Of a DNA stretch of 64,000 nucleotides, positions 28,909-39,634 are shown piece after piece (position 1 is the first letter of the stretch; every line of letters begins with the position of its first letter). The stretch is taken from assembly GCA_003281625.1 (NCBI GenBank), contig QCBL01000006.1, positions 1 through 64,000 of the forward strand. The letters are read 5' to 3'. The position numbers and the translations under genes were made by a program. This stretch comes from Prochlorococcus sp. AG-347-I04 (GTDB lineage Bacteria; Cyanobacteriota; Cyanobacteriia; PCC-6307; Cyanobiaceae). The notes under the pieces are model-generated. The model worked only from the letters and a program-made list of their open reading frames with translations, was not told where the DNA came from and did not search any database.

Positions 28909-29910
28909 ATGAAATCAATTTTAGAACAATTGTCCTCAATGACCGTTGTTGTTGCTGATACTGGAGATTTAGATTCGATAAAAAGATTTCAACCAAGGGA
29001 CGCCACCACCAATCCATCGCTAATACTTGCTGCTGCTAAGAACCCTGATTATGTGAAATTAATTGATAAAGCTTTAGAAAGTTCAGAAAATGCAATGCCC
29101 GAAGGATTCTCCGTAATTGAATTAATCAAAGAAACTGTTGACCAAGTTTCAGTATTTTTTGGGAAAGAAATATTAAAAATTATTTCAGGGCGCGTATCTA
29201 CAGAAGTTGATGCAAGACTGAGCTTTGACACCGAAGCTACGGTAGAAAAAGCGAGAAAATTGATCAATCTTTACAAAAATTTTGGAGTTGAAAAGGAAAG
29301 AATTTTGATTAAGATTGCTGCAACTTGGGAGGGAATTAAGGCCGCTGAAATTTTGGAAAAAGAGGGCATTAAGTGCAACTTAACTTTACTTTTTAACTTC
29401 TGCCAAGCGGTAACTTGTGCCAATGCAAAGATAACTCTAATTTCTCCGTTCGTTGGCCGTATATTGGATTGGCATAAAGCAAAAACTGGTAAAACCAGTT
29501 TTGTTGGTGCTGAAGACCCTGGTGTTATTTCGGTTACGCAAATATATAAGTACTTTAAAGAAAAGGGTTTCAAGACAGAAGTAATGGGAGCGAGTTTTAG
29601 AAATCTTGATGAAATAAAAGAATTAGCAGGCTGCGATCTTTTAACAATCGCACCAAAGTTTCTTGAGGAGATGAAAAAAGAAAAAGGAGAGTTAGTGAGA
29701 AAATTAGATGTCAATACCCAAATAAATAATTCTATTGACTACGAATTTGAAGAAAAAGATTTCAGATTAAGTATGTTAGAAGATCAAATGGCAAGTGAAA
29801 AGCTTAGTGAAGGTATTACTGGATTCAGCAAGGCTATAGAAGAATTGGAAGAGCTGCTACTAAAGAGATATTCAGAGATTAAAAATCATAAATTGATTTC
29901 TGCTAACTAA
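28909..29910 (+). CDS. talB: Transaldolase
   Basis: 333 residues of a class I transaldolase, which moves a three-carbon unit between sugar phosphates in the pentose phosphate pathway. It contains [39 protein letters not shown] with the Schiff-base lysine, and LISPFVGRI. An ATG at 28885 would add eight residues, but MKSILEQLS is the usual family beginning. In marine picocyanobacteria transaldolase is part of night-time sugar catabolism, and cyanophages carry a related gene; this copy is the long chromosomal form. Confidence 0.94.
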   Translation: MKSILEQLSSMTVVVADTGDLDSIKRFQPRDATTNPSLILAAAKNPDYVKLIDKALESSENAMPEGFSVIELIKETVDQVSVFFGKEILKIISGRVSTEVDARLSFDTEATVEKARKLINLYKNFGVEKERILIKIAATWEGIKAAEILEKEGIKCNLTLLFNFCQAVTCANAKITLISPFVGRILDWHKAKTGKTSFVGAEDPGVISVTQIYKYFKEKGFKTEVMGASFRNLDEIKELAGCDLLTIAPKFLEEMKKEKGELVRKLDVNTQINNSIDYEFEEKDFRLSMLEDQMASEKLSEGITGFSKAIEELEELLLKRYSEIKNHKLISAN

Positions 29911-29934
29911 ATTTAAGTTTGAATTAAAAAAGAA

Positions 29935-31068
29935 TTAAGTCCCACTTTTTGTTAAAAGTCTTTTGATAACTCTTTTTGCAATATCTTCATAACTCATTTC
30001 TCCTGATAATATTTGAGCAATACGTTTAGGTGCTGTTTTTCTTTTAACACCTAATTGATATCCAGTTTTGGGAAATCTATAAAATACTTGGGCTATTCTC
30101 CGCCCCCAAGCCATTGATTTCCCCCATATGTTGTTCATTTTTTTCGTATAAAGATTTAAATCATCTACTTTTCCTGATAGACACTGATCTATATATTCTG
30201 CAGCATAAAAACTACTAATTAAAGATGGTCTAATTCCTTCAGCTAAAAATGGATCACATAGAGATGCTGCATCTCCAACCGCTAAAACTTTGTCACCATT
30301 AATTGAGTGGAAGCCATTCCATATTCTCAATTTCTTACTGATTGTTTTATGAGAAAAATCATCAAAACCGAAGCTTCTGATTACTTGTTTATTTATAGCT
30401 TGATTTTCCAGAGGACCATTATTTATAAAAGTACCTAAACCAATATTTAAGCTTCCTCTTAGAGGGAATGCCCATGCAAAACCATATTTTATAAATCCAA
30501 ATTCAAACCTAACTGCATCTCTAGGTATTTCACCTAACCCTTTTAATCTTAATGAGATTGTGTTTGCAAATTTCGGATTTCTTGGTCCTAAATTGAAATA
30601 ACTCGCCCATTTCGATTGAGACCCATCTGCAATTACAAGAAATTCTGTAATATATTTTATTTTGTTATTACAAGTAATTTCCCATTTATCATTTTTTTTT
30701 ATAATTTTTTCTATCAATAATGGTCTCATTATCTGAGCTCCATTACTCAAGGATTCATCAAGTAATAATTGATCTAGTTTTTCTCTTTTAACAATCCAAA
30801 ATGGGGATTCACCAGTTAGATCAGCAGTTACATTATCTGCAGCCTTCCATCTGAATTCAACATTCTTAATTTTTGATTCTATGCAATCATCTATATTTAG
30901 AGGAAGAAATCTTTGCATTGAAGATGCCATCCCCCCTGCACATGGTTTGTAATCTTGGGATTTTTCTTTTTCAATAATTAAAACTGAATATCCTTTCTTT
31001 GATAGGTTTAGAGCGGTGGAAGATCCCGATAAACCTCCACCAATTATTACAACGTCAAATCCTATCAA
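29935..31068 (-). CDS. FAD-dependent geranylgeranyl reductase-family oxidoreductase
   Basis: A 377-residue flavoprotein. The N-terminal [21 protein letters not shown] is a Rossmann FAD site; PCAGGM near residue 42 matches the P-C-x-G motif of the geranylgeranyl reductase family; [18 protein letters not shown] near residue 275 is the second FAD motif. It resembles ChlP homologs but lacks the exact ChlP start, so it may act on another isoprenoid. It follows frr with a four-base overlap in the pyrH-frr run. Confidence 0.83.
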   Translation of the reverse strand: MIGFDVVIIGGGLSGSSTALNLSKKGYSVLIIEKEKSQDYKPCAGGMASSMQRFLPLNIDDCIESKIKNVEFRWKAADNVTADLTGESPFWIVKREKLDQLLLDESLSNGAQIMRPLLIEKIIKKNDKWEITCNNKIKYITEFLVIADGSQSKWASYFNLGPRNPKFANTISLRLKGLGEIPRDAVRFEFGFIKYGFAWAFPLRGSLNIGLGTFINNGPLENQAINKQVIRSFGFDDFSHKTISKKLRIWNGFHSINGDKVLAVGDAASLCDPFLAEGIRPSLISSFYAAEYIDQCLSGKVDDLNLYTKKMNNIWGKSMAWGRRIAQVFYRFPKTGYQLGVKRKTAPKRIAQILSGEMSYEDIAKRVIKRLLTKSGT

Positions 31069-31613
31069 ACTTTTAGAATTTCCTTCTCTTTCTCAGATAA
31101 TTTAGTGTCTATTAAAGCAATATATTTATCAGTAATTTTCTGAATTTCAGATTGATTATCTCTCGATTCGTCAATAGAAATTAGGCCATCTTTTTCGTCT
31201 TTTTTTTCTTTATCAACAGCATCTCTTCTGATATTTCTCAAAGCTACTTTTCCCTCCTCTGCGTATTTAGAGGCTAATTTACAAAATTCTTTTCTTCTTT
31301 CTTCTGTTAAAGGAGGAACATTTATTCTTATTACTTTCCCATCATTATTTGGAGTAATACCTAAATCACTCATAGAAATAGATTTCTCTATCGCTTGTAA
31401 ACATGAAATGTCAAATGGTTGTATTGAAATTGTTTGCGAATCAACCGTGCTTATAGTGGCAAGCGATTTTATTGGTGTTTCTGCTCCATAATACTCAACA
31501 CTTAATCTGTCTAATAAGGAAGCATTAGCTCTGCCTGTCCTAATTGTATTAAAGTTTCTTTGTATAGCTTCAATACTTTTATTCATATTTTCTTGAATTT
31601 CTTGTTCTTTCAT
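31065..31613 (-). CDS. frr: Ribosome recycling factor
   Basis: A 182-residue factor of normal length that, with EF-G, splits post-termination ribosomes. The N-terminal helix with [17 protein letters not shown], the central domain [17 protein letters not shown], and [16 protein letters not shown] are classic. It follows pyrH by 23 bases and overlaps the reductase gene by four, a conserved bacterial pyrH-frr pairing. Confidence 0.97.
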   Translation of the reverse strand: MKEQEIQENMNKSIEAIQRNFNTIRTGRANASLLDRLSVEYYGAETPIKSLATISTVDSQTISIQPFDISCLQAIEKSISMSDLGITPNNDGKVIRINVPPLTEERRKEFCKLASKYAEEGKVALRNIRRDAVDKEKKDEKDGLISIDESRDNQSEIQKITDKYIALIDTKLSEKEKEILKV

Positions 31614-31636
31614 AATAAAAAAAATTTAAATAAGCT

Positions 31637-32341
31637 TTAACTAATTAATGAACCTATAGGATTCCCAGCAACAGCTTTAGAAATATTCCCTTTTTTGAAT
31701 ATATCAAAAACCATGATAGGGATATTGTTATCCTTACATAGTGCAATTGCAGTACTGTCCATTACTGCAATTTCATCGCTAAGAACTTGCTGATAACTTA
31801 GAGAGGAATATTTTTTTGCATCTTTAAATTTATTAGGATCACAATTATATACTCCATCAACTTTTGTCGCCTTCATCACAACTTCAGCATTTATCTCCGC
31901 TGCCCTTAAAGCCGCCGTAGTGTCAGTTGTGAAAAATGGATTTCCACATCCACCTCCGAAGACCACAACTCTCCCTTTTTCTAGATGCCTCATGGCTCTT
32001 CTTCTGATATAGGGTTCGGCAATTTCCTGCATTTCTATCGCAGTTTGAACTCTGGTTGCAACACCAACTCTTTCTAATCCATCTTGAAGTGAAATAGCAT
32101 TCATTACTGTTGCGAGCATCCCAACATAATCAGCTGTTGCTCTATCCATGCCATCTGCAGACCCTTTAAGCCCCCTAAAAATATTCCCGCCCCCAACAAC
32201 TATTGCAAGTTGTACATTATTTTCGACTACTTTTGAAACATCCTCTGCAATTGACTGAACTATAGCAGGATCAATACCGTAAGGTTTTTCACCCATTAGT
32301 GCTTCACCACTAAGTTTTAAGAGAACTCTTTTGTAAGTCAT
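31637..32341 (-). CDS. pyrH: Uridylate kinase
   Basis: A 234-residue UMP kinase of the amino-acid-kinase fold, providing UDP for nucleic acid and lipid/cell-wall precursors. [37 protein letters not shown] and [12 protein letters not shown] are present. It leads the pyrH-frr-reductase run; the 124 bases upstream separate it from cobO. Confidence 0.97.
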   Translation of the reverse strand: MTYKRVLLKLSGEALMGEKPYGIDPAIVQSIAEDVSKVVENNVQLAIVVGGGNIFRGLKGSADGMDRATADYVGMLATVMNAISLQDGLERVGVATRVQTAIEMQEIAEPYIRRRAMRHLEKGRVVVFGGGCGNPFFTTDTTAALRAAEINAEVVMKATKVDGVYNCDPNKFKDAKKYSSLSYQQVLSDEIAVMDSTAIALCKDNNIPIMVFDIFKKGNISKAVAGNPIGSLIS

Positions 32342-32465
32342 TCAATAATTGTACTTTTAAGACCTTAGCAAGTAAATGCACCAAATTTATTTTTTGTTCA
32401 GATTTTGCTTTCGTCTTTAAACATTTCTAAATCTGCGTGAAGAAATCAAATTAAATTTACTTTAA

Positions 32466-33158
32466 TCAATACTCAATACACTTTTGTGCTTTTATTCCTT
32501 GTTCTTTAAATGGATGTCTTATTAGTTTCATTTCTGTAACTAGATCAGCGTTATTGATAATTAAATCAGATGCTCCCCTTCCAGTAAAAACAATATGATT
32601 TTTTCTATTTTTTAAGCTTTTTAAAAAAGTGATTATTTCTTCCGATGCAAGATAACCAAGTTTTGTCGCAATATTAATTTCATCGAGGATGATGAGTTTA
32701 TAAGATTCGTTTTGTATGTATTTTTTGGCTAATTGCCAAGCCTCTTGAACTAATTTTTCATCTCTTATTCTGTTTTGTGTTTCCCAAGTAAATCCCTCTC
32801 CTAATGAATGCCAAGATAGGTTTGAAGAAAAGTTTTTAAGTGCTTTTTCTTCTCCAGTGGTCCAGCCTCCTTTGATAAATTGAATTATTGCTACTTTATA
32901 GCCATGCCCTATCGTCCTTAAAGCCATGCCTAAAGATGCAGTTGTCTTGCCCTTGCCATTTCCTGTGAAAACAATCAATAATCCTTTTTTTGTTTTTCTA
33001 ATTTGTAGTCTTTCGGCTTGAATATCTTTTCTTCGCTGCATTCTTTTTTTATATAAGCTTTCATCGTTATCCGGTGCTAATTTACCTCCCATTCCAAGTT
33101 TATTTGCTTGCTTATCGAGGTTAAATATTTTCTCGGAAGATGGAGGTTTTTCTTGCAT
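32466..33158 (-). CDS. cobO: Cob(I)alamin adenosyltransferase, CobO/BtuR type
   Basis: A 230-residue protein with a basic N-terminal extension and the Walker A GNGKGKTTASLG near residue 66-77, then VAIIQFIKGGW, KLIILDEINIATKLG and HIVFTGRGAS. These define the CobO/CobA/BtuR family that attaches the adenosyl group to cob(I)alamin or cobyrinate. It lies 34 bases after the integrase gene on the same strand. Confidence 0.95.
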   Translation of the reverse strand: MQEKPPSSEKIFNLDKQANKLGMGGKLAPDNDESLYKKRMQRRKDIQAERLQIRKTKKGLLIVFTGNGKGKTTASLGMALRTIGHGYKVAIIQFIKGGWTTGEEKALKNFSSNLSWHSLGEGFTWETQNRIRDEKLVQEAWQLAKKYIQNESYKLIILDEINIATKLGYLASEEIITFLKSLKNRKNHIVFTGRGASDLIINNADLVTEMKLIRHPFKEQGIKAQKCIEY

Positions 33159-33192
33159 ATGACCTTTGTTTTTGTTTTGTTATTATAAATCT

Positions 33193-34362
33193 TTAAATAT
33201 TTTTGACTCTTTTAACTTTTAAAAGTGCATTATTTACTGCCTGTTGTTGATCTCTTTTAGTAATCCAGTGGTGATAAGTTTGAGTATGTAGACTAACGGA
33301 ATGTCCCATCATTCTGGCAGCAACAGTATCGGGTAAATCATAAAATATTGTTCTTACTGCCCAAGCATGCCTTAGATCATAAGGTTTTATTTGTAAAGAG
33401 TAACGCTTAAACTGATCTGTAATTTTTTTTCCAATATTTTGTAAGGTTGTAATTTTAAGGTCTCTACTGATATTTGGTAGGAGTTCTGGATTTTCACCAA
33501 GTCTTGATAATTCGAACTTTTCCACCCATTCAGGATGAAATGGCCAAACTTGGTGTTCCCCAGTTTTAGTAGTAGGTAAAACTCTAATAATTTTGTCCCC
33601 AAAGTCTGAAAGAGAACTTAAATCACAAAAAAATACTTCATGATTCCTCAATCCATATGTAGCCATCAAACCAAAAACAAATTTCCAAGACTTGTTTGGT
33701 ATCGTCTCCCAAAGCTTTTCTATTAACTCGTCTCTAGGGAGATCTCTAAATCCTGCTTTGTTCAGACCATATCCTCTAGAACTTAATTTCCAATCTTCTG
33801 GTAGTTTAATGTCCAAAAACTTAGCCAAAACACTTAAAGAAGTAGCGCATTGTTTCCTACTTCTGCTACCTTCTTTATAACTTTCAAGTGTTTTTTGAAA
33901 TATTTTTTCTAAAGCTTCATTATCATAATCATTGTAAATATTTAGGATCCTTTTTATATATGGTTTGTAAGAACTTCTCCAAGTAGTTTTTCTAGTGCTG
34001 GTTCGAAAATCACTTTTATTTTCTTTAAAAAAAAATTCCTCAAATTGATTTAGTCTATTTGGGAATTCAAAATCATCTTTTATTTCTTTTTTATAAGGTT
34101 TGCCTATCCAATTAATCCAATCAAATTGATTCAATTCCAATTGCAAATTGATTAATTGTAATTTTTTTTGGGCCTCCTCTAATCCAGAAATATCAGCCTT
34201 TAAACCAAGAGATATTCTTTGAATTTTAAAGTTATTTTTATCTTCTTTAGAGGGTAGTGAACCACGGATATTTAATTTCTCTCCTCTTTTCTCAATTTTT
34301 AGCTTGCTGCCTTGAGTAGCAAATTTATCATTGACATTATTAATTTCCTGAATTAGGTTCAT
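33193..34362 (-). CDS. Orphan tyrosine recombinase/integrase-like protein
   Basis: A 389-residue protein. The C-terminal catalytic domain has Arg239 (YGLRNHE), box II as Y328-D-L-R331-H, His353 (MMGHS) and the nucleophile Tyr363 (QTYHHW). Box II normally reads H-x-x-R; here the His is Tyr. The N-terminal 200 residues would be the arm/core-binding domain. No tRNA, phage gene or repeat that could be an attachment site is adjacent; it is between cobO and hemH. It may be a domesticated recombinase or a relic of integration. Confidence 0.82.
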   Translation of the reverse strand: MNLIQEINNVNDKFATQGSKLKIEKRGEKLNIRGSLPSKEDKNNFKIQRISLGLKADISGLEEAQKKLQLINLQLELNQFDWINWIGKPYKKEIKDDFEFPNRLNQFEEFFFKENKSDFRTSTRKTTWRSSYKPYIKRILNIYNDYDNEALEKIFQKTLESYKEGSRSRKQCATSLSVLAKFLDIKLPEDWKLSSRGYGLNKAGFRDLPRDELIEKLWETIPNKSWKFVFGLMATYGLRNHEVFFCDLSSLSDFGDKIIRVLPTTKTGEHQVWPFHPEWVEKFELSRLGENPELLPNISRDLKITTLQNIGKKITDQFKRYSLQIKPYDLRHAWAVRTIFYDLPDTVAARMMGHSVSLHTQTYHHWITKRDQQQAVNNALLKVKRVKNI

Positions 34363-34427
34363 TTACTTATATAATTGTTCATATAATGACGTTTAAAATG
34401 TTGATTTTCAATCTCCATAAATTTTAA

Positions 34428-35603
34428 ATGGATAAAATAGGCGTCTTACTAATGAATTTAGGAGGGCCTGAACGCATTACTGATGTAGGCCCTTTCTTAT
34501 ACAATCTATTTTCTGATCCAGAAATAATCAGGACTCCCTTTCCTGTTTTTCAAAAACCCCTAGCTTGGTTAATTAGTACGCTTAGGAGTACTACTTCGCA
34601 ACAGGCTTACCTCTCTATAGGTGGAGGTTCACCCATCAGGAGGATAACTGAACAACAAGCAAGAGAATTACAATCTAAATTAAGGGACAAAGGGTTTAAT
34701 GCTACTACCTATATCGCTATGAGGTATTGGCATCCTTTTACAGAATCAGCAATTGCTGATATGAAAGCAGATGGCATAGATCAAGTTGTTGTCATACCCT
34801 TGTATCCACATTTTTCGATAAGTACTAGTGGTTCGAGCTTTAGGGAACTAAAAAAATTGAGAGATTCTGATGATGAATTTAAAAATGTTCCAATGAGATG
34901 TGTAAGGAGTTGGTTCAGTCAATCAGGTTATTTAAAGTCTATGGTCGAATTAATTTCTGAACAAATCTCACTTTGTGAATCACCTTCAAAAGCCCATATA
35001 TTTTTTACTGCTCATGGAGTCCCTAAGAGTTATGTAGAAGAAGCTGGAGACCCTTATAAACAACAAATTGAAGATTGTTCTTTGTTAATTATAAATGAGT
35101 TGGAAAAATGTTTAGGGCATAGTAACCCTCATACACTTTCTTATCAAAGTAGAGTTGGTCCTGTTGAATGGTTGAAGCCTTATACAGAAGAAGTGTTAGC
35201 TGATCTTGGGAGGTCAAATGTTAATGATCTGATTGTGGTCCCTATAAGTTTCGTTGGAGAGCATATCGAAACATTGCAAGAAATTGATATTGAATATAAA
35301 GGAATTGCAGAAAAGGCTGGTATTAAAAATTTTCGGAGAGTTAAGGCTCTAAATACTCATCCTACTTTTATTGAAGGCCTTAGTGATCTAGTGATTTCCT
35401 GTTTGGAAGGACCTCTTGTTAATTTAGAGGAGGCTTCTCAGTTGCCCGAGAAAGTTAAACTTTATCCCCAAGAGAAGTGGCAATGGGGTTGGAATAATAG
35501 TTCAGAAGTTTGGAACGGAAGGGTTGCAATGATTATTTTTCTTGTGCTTTTTATTGAACTTATTTCAGGCTCAGGACCTTTACATAAATTAGGCATTTTA
35601 TAA
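34428..35603 (+). CDS. hemH: Ferrochelatase with C-terminal LHC/CAB-like membrane helix
   Basis: A 391-residue enzyme that inserts ferrous iron into protoporphyrin IX. It has [32 protein letters not shown] (catalytic His) and [19 protein letters not shown]. Residues about 360-375 (EVWNGRVAM...) form an extra membrane helix with the E-x-x-N-G-R-x-A-M chlorophyll-binding motif, typical of cyanobacterial and plastid type I ferrochelatase. The tail probably anchors it to thylakoids and couples haem synthesis to chlorophyll status. Divergent from the integrase gene. Confidence 0.97.
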   Translation: MDKIGVLLMNLGGPERITDVGPFLYNLFSDPEIIRTPFPVFQKPLAWLISTLRSTTSQQAYLSIGGGSPIRRITEQQARELQSKLRDKGFNATTYIAMRYWHPFTESAIADMKADGIDQVVVIPLYPHFSISTSGSSFRELKKLRDSDDEFKNVPMRCVRSWFSQSGYLKSMVELISEQISLCESPSKAHIFFTAHGVPKSYVEEAGDPYKQQIEDCSLLIINELEKCLGHSNPHTLSYQSRVGPVEWLKPYTEEVLADLGRSNVNDLIVVPISFVGEHIETLQEIDIEYKGIAEKAGIKNFRRVKALNTHPTFIEGLSDLVISCLEGPLVNLEEASQLPEKVKLYPQEKWQWGWNNSSEVWNGRVAMIIFLVLFIELISGSGPLHKLGIL

Positions 35604-35739
35604 AGAACAATTGAAATTTATTTGAAAATTTTAAATTTATTGAAAGATTTTTTTGAATATATTTCTGACATTACATTTCTAAATGAGGCAAAAGTATTTA
35701 ATTGAGTTTAAAATTTATAGTAAATATTGAATTTCTTTA

Positions 35740-37503
35740 GTGACCCTTACTTCGAGATCCTTTTCAAAGGGCAGTTCAAAACATGAAAATCCAGTTTGGA
35801 TAACTGGTGCAGATGCACTAATGGATTCTTTAAAAATTCATGGGGTAAAAGTTATATTTGGATATCCTGGAGGAGCCATACTTCCAATATACGATGCCGT
35901 TCATAAGGCAGAAGAAGAAGGCTGGTTAAAGCATTATATGGTTAGACATGAACAAGGTGGTTCACATGCTGCGGATGGTTATGCAAGATCTACTGGTGAG
36001 GTAGGAGTATGTTTTGGGACCTCAGGCCCAGGTGCAACAAATTTGGTAACTGGAATTGCCACGGCACAAATGGATTCAGTCCCCCTAGTTGTAGTTACGG
36101 GTCAAGTCCCAAGACCTGCTATAGGGACAGATGCTTTTCAAGAAACTGATATTTTTGGGATAACTCTTCCAATAGTGAAACATTCATGGGTAATAAGAGA
36201 TCCTTCAGATATCGCGAAAGTAGTTTCTGAAGCTTTTTTTATAGCCTCATCTGGAAGGCCTGGCCCTGTCTTAATTGATATACCCAAAGATGTAGGTCAG
36301 GAGTTCTTTAATTACCAAAGAGTTTTACCTGGTGAGATTATTCCTAAAGGATTTAAAAGGAATGGAGAAATTAATGATTGCGATATCAATAAAGCAATTA
36401 AACTAATAGAAGATTCTGAAAGACCACTTCTATATGTAGGAGGTGGGGCAATATCTTCAGGGGCTCATGATGAAATAAAAACTTTGGCTAAGAATTATCA
36501 AATACCAGTTACCACAACCTTAATGGGGAAGGGCATTTTTGATGAAAAAGATAATTTATCAGTAGGGATGTTAGGAATGCATGGAACTGCTTACGCAAAT
36601 TTTGCTGTTACAGAATGCGATCTTTTAATTGCTATTGGAGCTAGATTCGATGATAGGGTGACAGGAAAATTAGATACTTTTGCACCAAATGCAAAGGTAA
36701 TTCATATAGATATTGATCCGGCAGAAGTTAATAAAAATAGACGTGTAGATGTTGCAATTGTTTCTGATGTATCAAAAGCTGTTCTCAAAATTAATGAACA
36801 ATCTCTAAATAACAAATTTACTTGTCAGACGAAAAACTGGTTAGAAAAAATTGATTTTTGGAAAAATAGACACCCTTTATATGACCCACCTAAAGAAGGA
36901 GAAATTTATCCTCAGGAGGTTCTTCTAAAAGTAAGGGAACTTTCACCTGATGCTCATATAACTACAGATGTAGGACAACATCAAATGTGGGCTGCTCAAT
37001 ATCTTAGGAATTCCCCAAGAAAATGGATTAGTAGTGCAGGCTTAGGAACTATGGGTTTTGGATTGCCAGCTGCAATTGGAGTAAAAGCAGCCTTACCTAA
37101 TTCAGATGTAATTTGTATTGCAGGAGATGCAAGTGTCTTAATGAATATTCAAGAATTAGGAACTTTATCTCAATATGGTCTAAAGGTGAAATTGATTATC
37201 ATAAATAATCGCTGGCAAGGGATGGTAAGACAATGGCAGGAAAGTTTCTACGATGAAAGATATTCCTCATCTGATATGAGTTGTGGTGAACCTGATTTCG
37301 TAAAACTTGCTGAATCTTTTGGAGTTAAAGGATACTTAATTTCAGATAGAAACCAATTACAAAATGAATTAAAAGATGCGCTTGATCATGAGGGCCCTGC
37401 CTTGATTAATATTCTTGTTAGAAGAGGTGAAAATTGTTATCCAATGGTTCCTCCAGGTAAAAGTAATGCTCAAATGGTTGGATATGTTAATTCTGAAGAC
37501 TAA
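35740..37503 (+). CDS. ilvB: Acetolactate synthase large subunit
   Basis: A 587-residue thiamine-diphosphate enzyme of branched-chain amino acid synthesis. Visible are [32 protein letters not shown] (catalytic Glu near residue 60-70), a central FAD-type domain with [12 protein letters not shown], and the ThDP motif [14 protein letters not shown] ending in [12 protein letters not shown]. The start is GTG (MTLTSRS); no ATG fits. The regulatory small subunit is not adjacent. About 136 non-coding bases precede it. Confidence 0.97.
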   Translation: MTLTSRSFSKGSSKHENPVWITGADALMDSLKIHGVKVIFGYPGGAILPIYDAVHKAEEEGWLKHYMVRHEQGGSHAADGYARSTGEVGVCFGTSGPGATNLVTGIATAQMDSVPLVVVTGQVPRPAIGTDAFQETDIFGITLPIVKHSWVIRDPSDIAKVVSEAFFIASSGRPGPVLIDIPKDVGQEFFNYQRVLPGEIIPKGFKRNGEINDCDINKAIKLIEDSERPLLYVGGGAISSGAHDEIKTLAKNYQIPVTTTLMGKGIFDEKDNLSVGMLGMHGTAYANFAVTECDLLIAIGARFDDRVTGKLDTFAPNAKVIHIDIDPAEVNKNRRVDVAIVSDVSKAVLKINEQSLNNKFTCQTKNWLEKIDFWKNRHPLYDPPKEGEIYPQEVLLKVRELSPDAHITTDVGQHQMWAAQYLRNSPRKWISSAGLGTMGFGLPAAIGVKAALPNSDVICIAGDASVLMNIQELGTLSQYGLKVKLIIINNRWQGMVRQWQESFYDERYSSSDMSCGEPDFVKLAESFGVKGYLISDRNQLQNELKDALDHEGPALINILVRRGENCYPMVPPGKSNAQMVGYVNSED

Positions 37504-37572
37504 TGTTTTTTAAATTAGTCATTTTTAAAAAATTAACTTTAAAGTAATTCAAAAACTTAAATATTTTCTGAA

Positions 37573-37923
37573 TTGAAAAAATTATCAAAAATTTTACTTA
37601 TAGTATGCTTGATTACTCTTAATCCTGTAATAGTTAACTCAGCTGAAATTCTTCAAATTAAAAGTTCAAATACTATTTTGGTAGGGGATCAAAATAGAAA
37701 TTTAACGATTGGACTATTTTGTGTAGATGTAAATGAAAATGATGAGCTTGAAGCAGCTAATCTACTTAAGAGTGAATTCCCAAGGGGGAGCAAAGTGAAA
37801 ATAAAGCCTTTTGGTTTCAAAGAGAATGTTTTGTTAGCCAAAGTTTTTAATATTAAAGGTACTAAGGAGATGACGGAATTACTGGTCGCTAAAAATTTAA
37901 GTAGTGAAATTTGTTCAAGTTAA
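37573..37923 (+). CDS. Exported hypothetical protein with degenerate nuclease-like OB fold
   Basis: A 116-residue protein with TTG start and a signal peptide at residues 1-24 (...NPVIVNSA). The mature part has the strand order of a staphylococcal-nuclease-like domain (S-N-T-I-x-V, LTIGLFCVDVNE, AANLLKSEFPRGSKVKI, LLAKVFNIKGT, MTELLVAKNL), but the catalytic Arg/Glu/Arg set is missing. I therefore infer a non-catalytic relative. It lies six bases from the convergent yfiH-family gene. Confidence 0.55.
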   Translation: MKKLSKILLIVCLITLNPVIVNSAEILQIKSSNTILVGDQNRNLTIGLFCVDVNENDELEAANLLKSEFPRGSKVKIKPFGFKENVLLAKVFNIKGTKEMTELLVAKNLSSEICSS

Positions 37924-37929
37924 TTATCT

Positions 37930-38706
37930 TTAAGAGCAAATAAGATTCCATTGTCTCGAGATTGTTTTGCTCCTTCTCCATGAATAAAATTCATTATTGA
38001 ATTTGTATGTGCATAAATTTGAGATATCTATATTTGTATGAGGGATGTTCTCATTTAAAAGTTGTCTATAGGCAGATCTTTTAAGATCAAGTTGATTTAA
38101 GTTTTGCTCTCTTAAGTGATTTGAATCACTAATACAAAGATCTTTTTTAGTTTTAGTAAATTTGGAAGTTATGTTTTCGGCCTTTCTATAAAATTCTTTG
38201 AGTGTCATTTTATCAACTAGATAATGTTCCTTAGAAATCGCTGGTCCTATTGCAACAAGTAAGTCATCTCTAGATGTCCCAAAAGTATCGAAAATTTTTA
38301 CCAGATTTTTTATTATTTTTTTTTCTAAACCTTTTCTTCCACAATGCAAGGTTGCGACATTTCTTGTACTTTTATCTGCAAAAAATATTGGCATACAATC
38401 AGCTGTGTAAACCCATAAGTTTTGACTGCATTTATTACCAATCAGACCATCTGCATCAGTCTTAGTTCCTTTATGCGAATGAGATCCAAACACTATCAAA
38501 TTACTGTGAATTTGATTAGAAACACAATTTATGGAATTTTCATTAAAGTGATTACCTAATAATTGAATAAATTTCTCAGAGCTTGACTTCGTAAAGTATG
38601 CATGTTTGAAATTATTTTGACTAAGAATAGGTGATGAATAATACTCAAATTTTTTGTTTTGAATATAAATTTCATTTTTTGAGAAATATATTTCTTTGTA
38701 AGGAAT
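37930..38706 (-). CDS. yfiH: YfiH/DUF152 (laccase-domain) protein with probable AUU start
   Basis: The open frame encodes a YfiH-family protein: HAYFTKSSSEKF, SNQIHSN, TADCMPIFFADKS and VATLHCGRKG with the metal-site His and Cys residues. Members are purine-nucleoside-acting or peptidoglycan-editing enzymes. From the first in-frame ATG/GTG/TTG (TTG at 38499) the protein would be 189 residues and lack the conserved first strand block. The frame stays open upstream, and an ATT at 38704-38706 sits eight bases after AGGAG (38715-38719), giving 258 residues, the normal family length. I therefore call this start. Downstream of the Tab2-like gene. Confidence 0.72.
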   Translation of the reverse strand: MPYKEIYFSKNEIYIQNKKFEYYSSPILSQNNFKHAYFTKSSSEKFIQLLGNHFNENSINCVSNQIHSNLIVFGSHSHKGTKTDADGLIGNKCSQNLWVYTADCMPIFFADKSTRNVATLHCGRKGLEKKIIKNLVKIFDTFGTSRDDLLVAIGPAISKEHYLVDKMTLKEFYRKAENITSKFTKTKKDLCISDSNHLREQNLNQLDLKRSAYRQLLNENIPHTNIDISNLCTYKFNNEFYSWRRSKTISRQWNLICS

Positions 38707-38714
38707 AGTTCGTG

Positions 38715-38719
38715 CTCCT
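38715..38719 (-). promoter_or_regulatory. Ribosome-binding site deciding the yfiH AUU start
   Basis: AGGAG on the minus strand, eight bases before ATT (38706-38704), and ten bases after the stop of the Tab2-like gene. No ATG, GTG or TTG lies in frame between this site and 38499. Confidence 0.6.
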
Positions 38720-38728
38720 AAACTAAAT

Positions 38729-39634
38729 TTATGAAATTAATTCAATATCTCTTAAGATCCAGAATCCTGCAAATTTTTCGATATACGGTGTTGACTGTAT
38801 GGAAATGAATTGATAGCCATAAGAATTTTTTTTATTCTCTATAAACTTTGTATTCAAAATATTTGCATCTTTTTCTGGTAAATCAGTTACAAGCCACTTA
38901 TCAACTTCTGAAGCTTCAAGTATGAGTTGGTTCTTATTTACGACTAATTTAATAGGTTCTAAACAACTAAACCATGCAGAAAGTGCCAAAGATCTATCTT
39001 TGCTAAAAAGTCTTAATCCTGGAACTAAGTAATTATCATCTAAATCTCGCTGAATTGGGAAGATATCTCCAAATTCCATAGGCCAATTTTCTGCTGATTT
39101 TAATTCGCCAATTGATATTTCAGAGATAGTTAAAGCGTCACCCCTTACTGCTTCTGGAAGAGGTGTAGGAGAGTTTTCCATTTTAGAAGTAAAATTAGGA
39201 GCTAATACACCTCTTACATAACCTTTTTCTTTTGGATAAATCTCTTTTTCAAGAAATTCGATTCTATCTAATAAATTGTAAGTTCTCCTACTTACAATTG
39301 CCTCAATACTTACGGCCTCCAGAGATTTCTTAATGATCGATTTCATAGACGACCTCCAGAATCGAACTATTGAAGGTTTCTCCCAACCTTGTTTTTTTGC
39401 TTCACTTATTGCCTCATTTAGTGCCTTTGTAAGCCACACTGAATTAACTTCATTAGCAGGACACTTTTTATTCCAAAGAAAAACATCTTCTGTCTTATAA
39501 CTTCTTGTAGAGCAAATAATTAATTCCCACCTTTTTTTTCCATTTGATTCAATAATTGGTCTTGAGTAAAAGTCTAATTCCCAATCTGAAATTTTTAATT
39601 TAAGACTTGACTCCATTTTTTTATTAATGTTCAT
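38729..39634 (-). CDS. Tab2/ATAB2-family RNA-binding protein
   Basis: A 301-residue protein beginning with the family signature W-E-L-D-F-Y-S-R-P-I followed by KRWELIICS, then VSRRTYNLLDRIE and the late AGFWILRDI. Homologs in algae and plants (Tab2/ATAB2, DUF1092) bind psaB mRNA and activate photosystem I translation; cyanobacterial homologs are presumed RNA-binding. Its ATG overlaps the stop of the S1-domain gene by four bases, so the two are translationally coupled, which strengthens a translation-related role. Confidence 0.85.
   Translation of the reverse strand: MNINKKMESSLKLKISDWELDFYSRPIIESNGKKRWELIICSTRSYKTEDVFLWNKKCPANEVNSVWLTKALNEAISEAKKQGWEKPSIVRFWRSSMKSIIKKSLEAVSIEAIVSRRTYNLLDRIEFLEKEIYPKEKGYVRGVLAPNFTSKMENSPTPLPEAVRGDALTISEISIGELKSAENWPMEFGDIFPIQRDLDDNYLVPGLRLFSKDRSLALSAWFSCLEPIKLVVNKNQLILEASEVDKWLVTDLPEKDANILNTKFIENKKNSYGYQFISIQSTPYIEKFAGFWILRDIELIS

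Noticed and set aside
33193..34362. Integrated prophage or genomic island boundary at the recombinase gene
   Set aside because: Flanking genes are ordinary core genes (cobO, hemH), there is no tRNA and no direct repeat resembling att sites.
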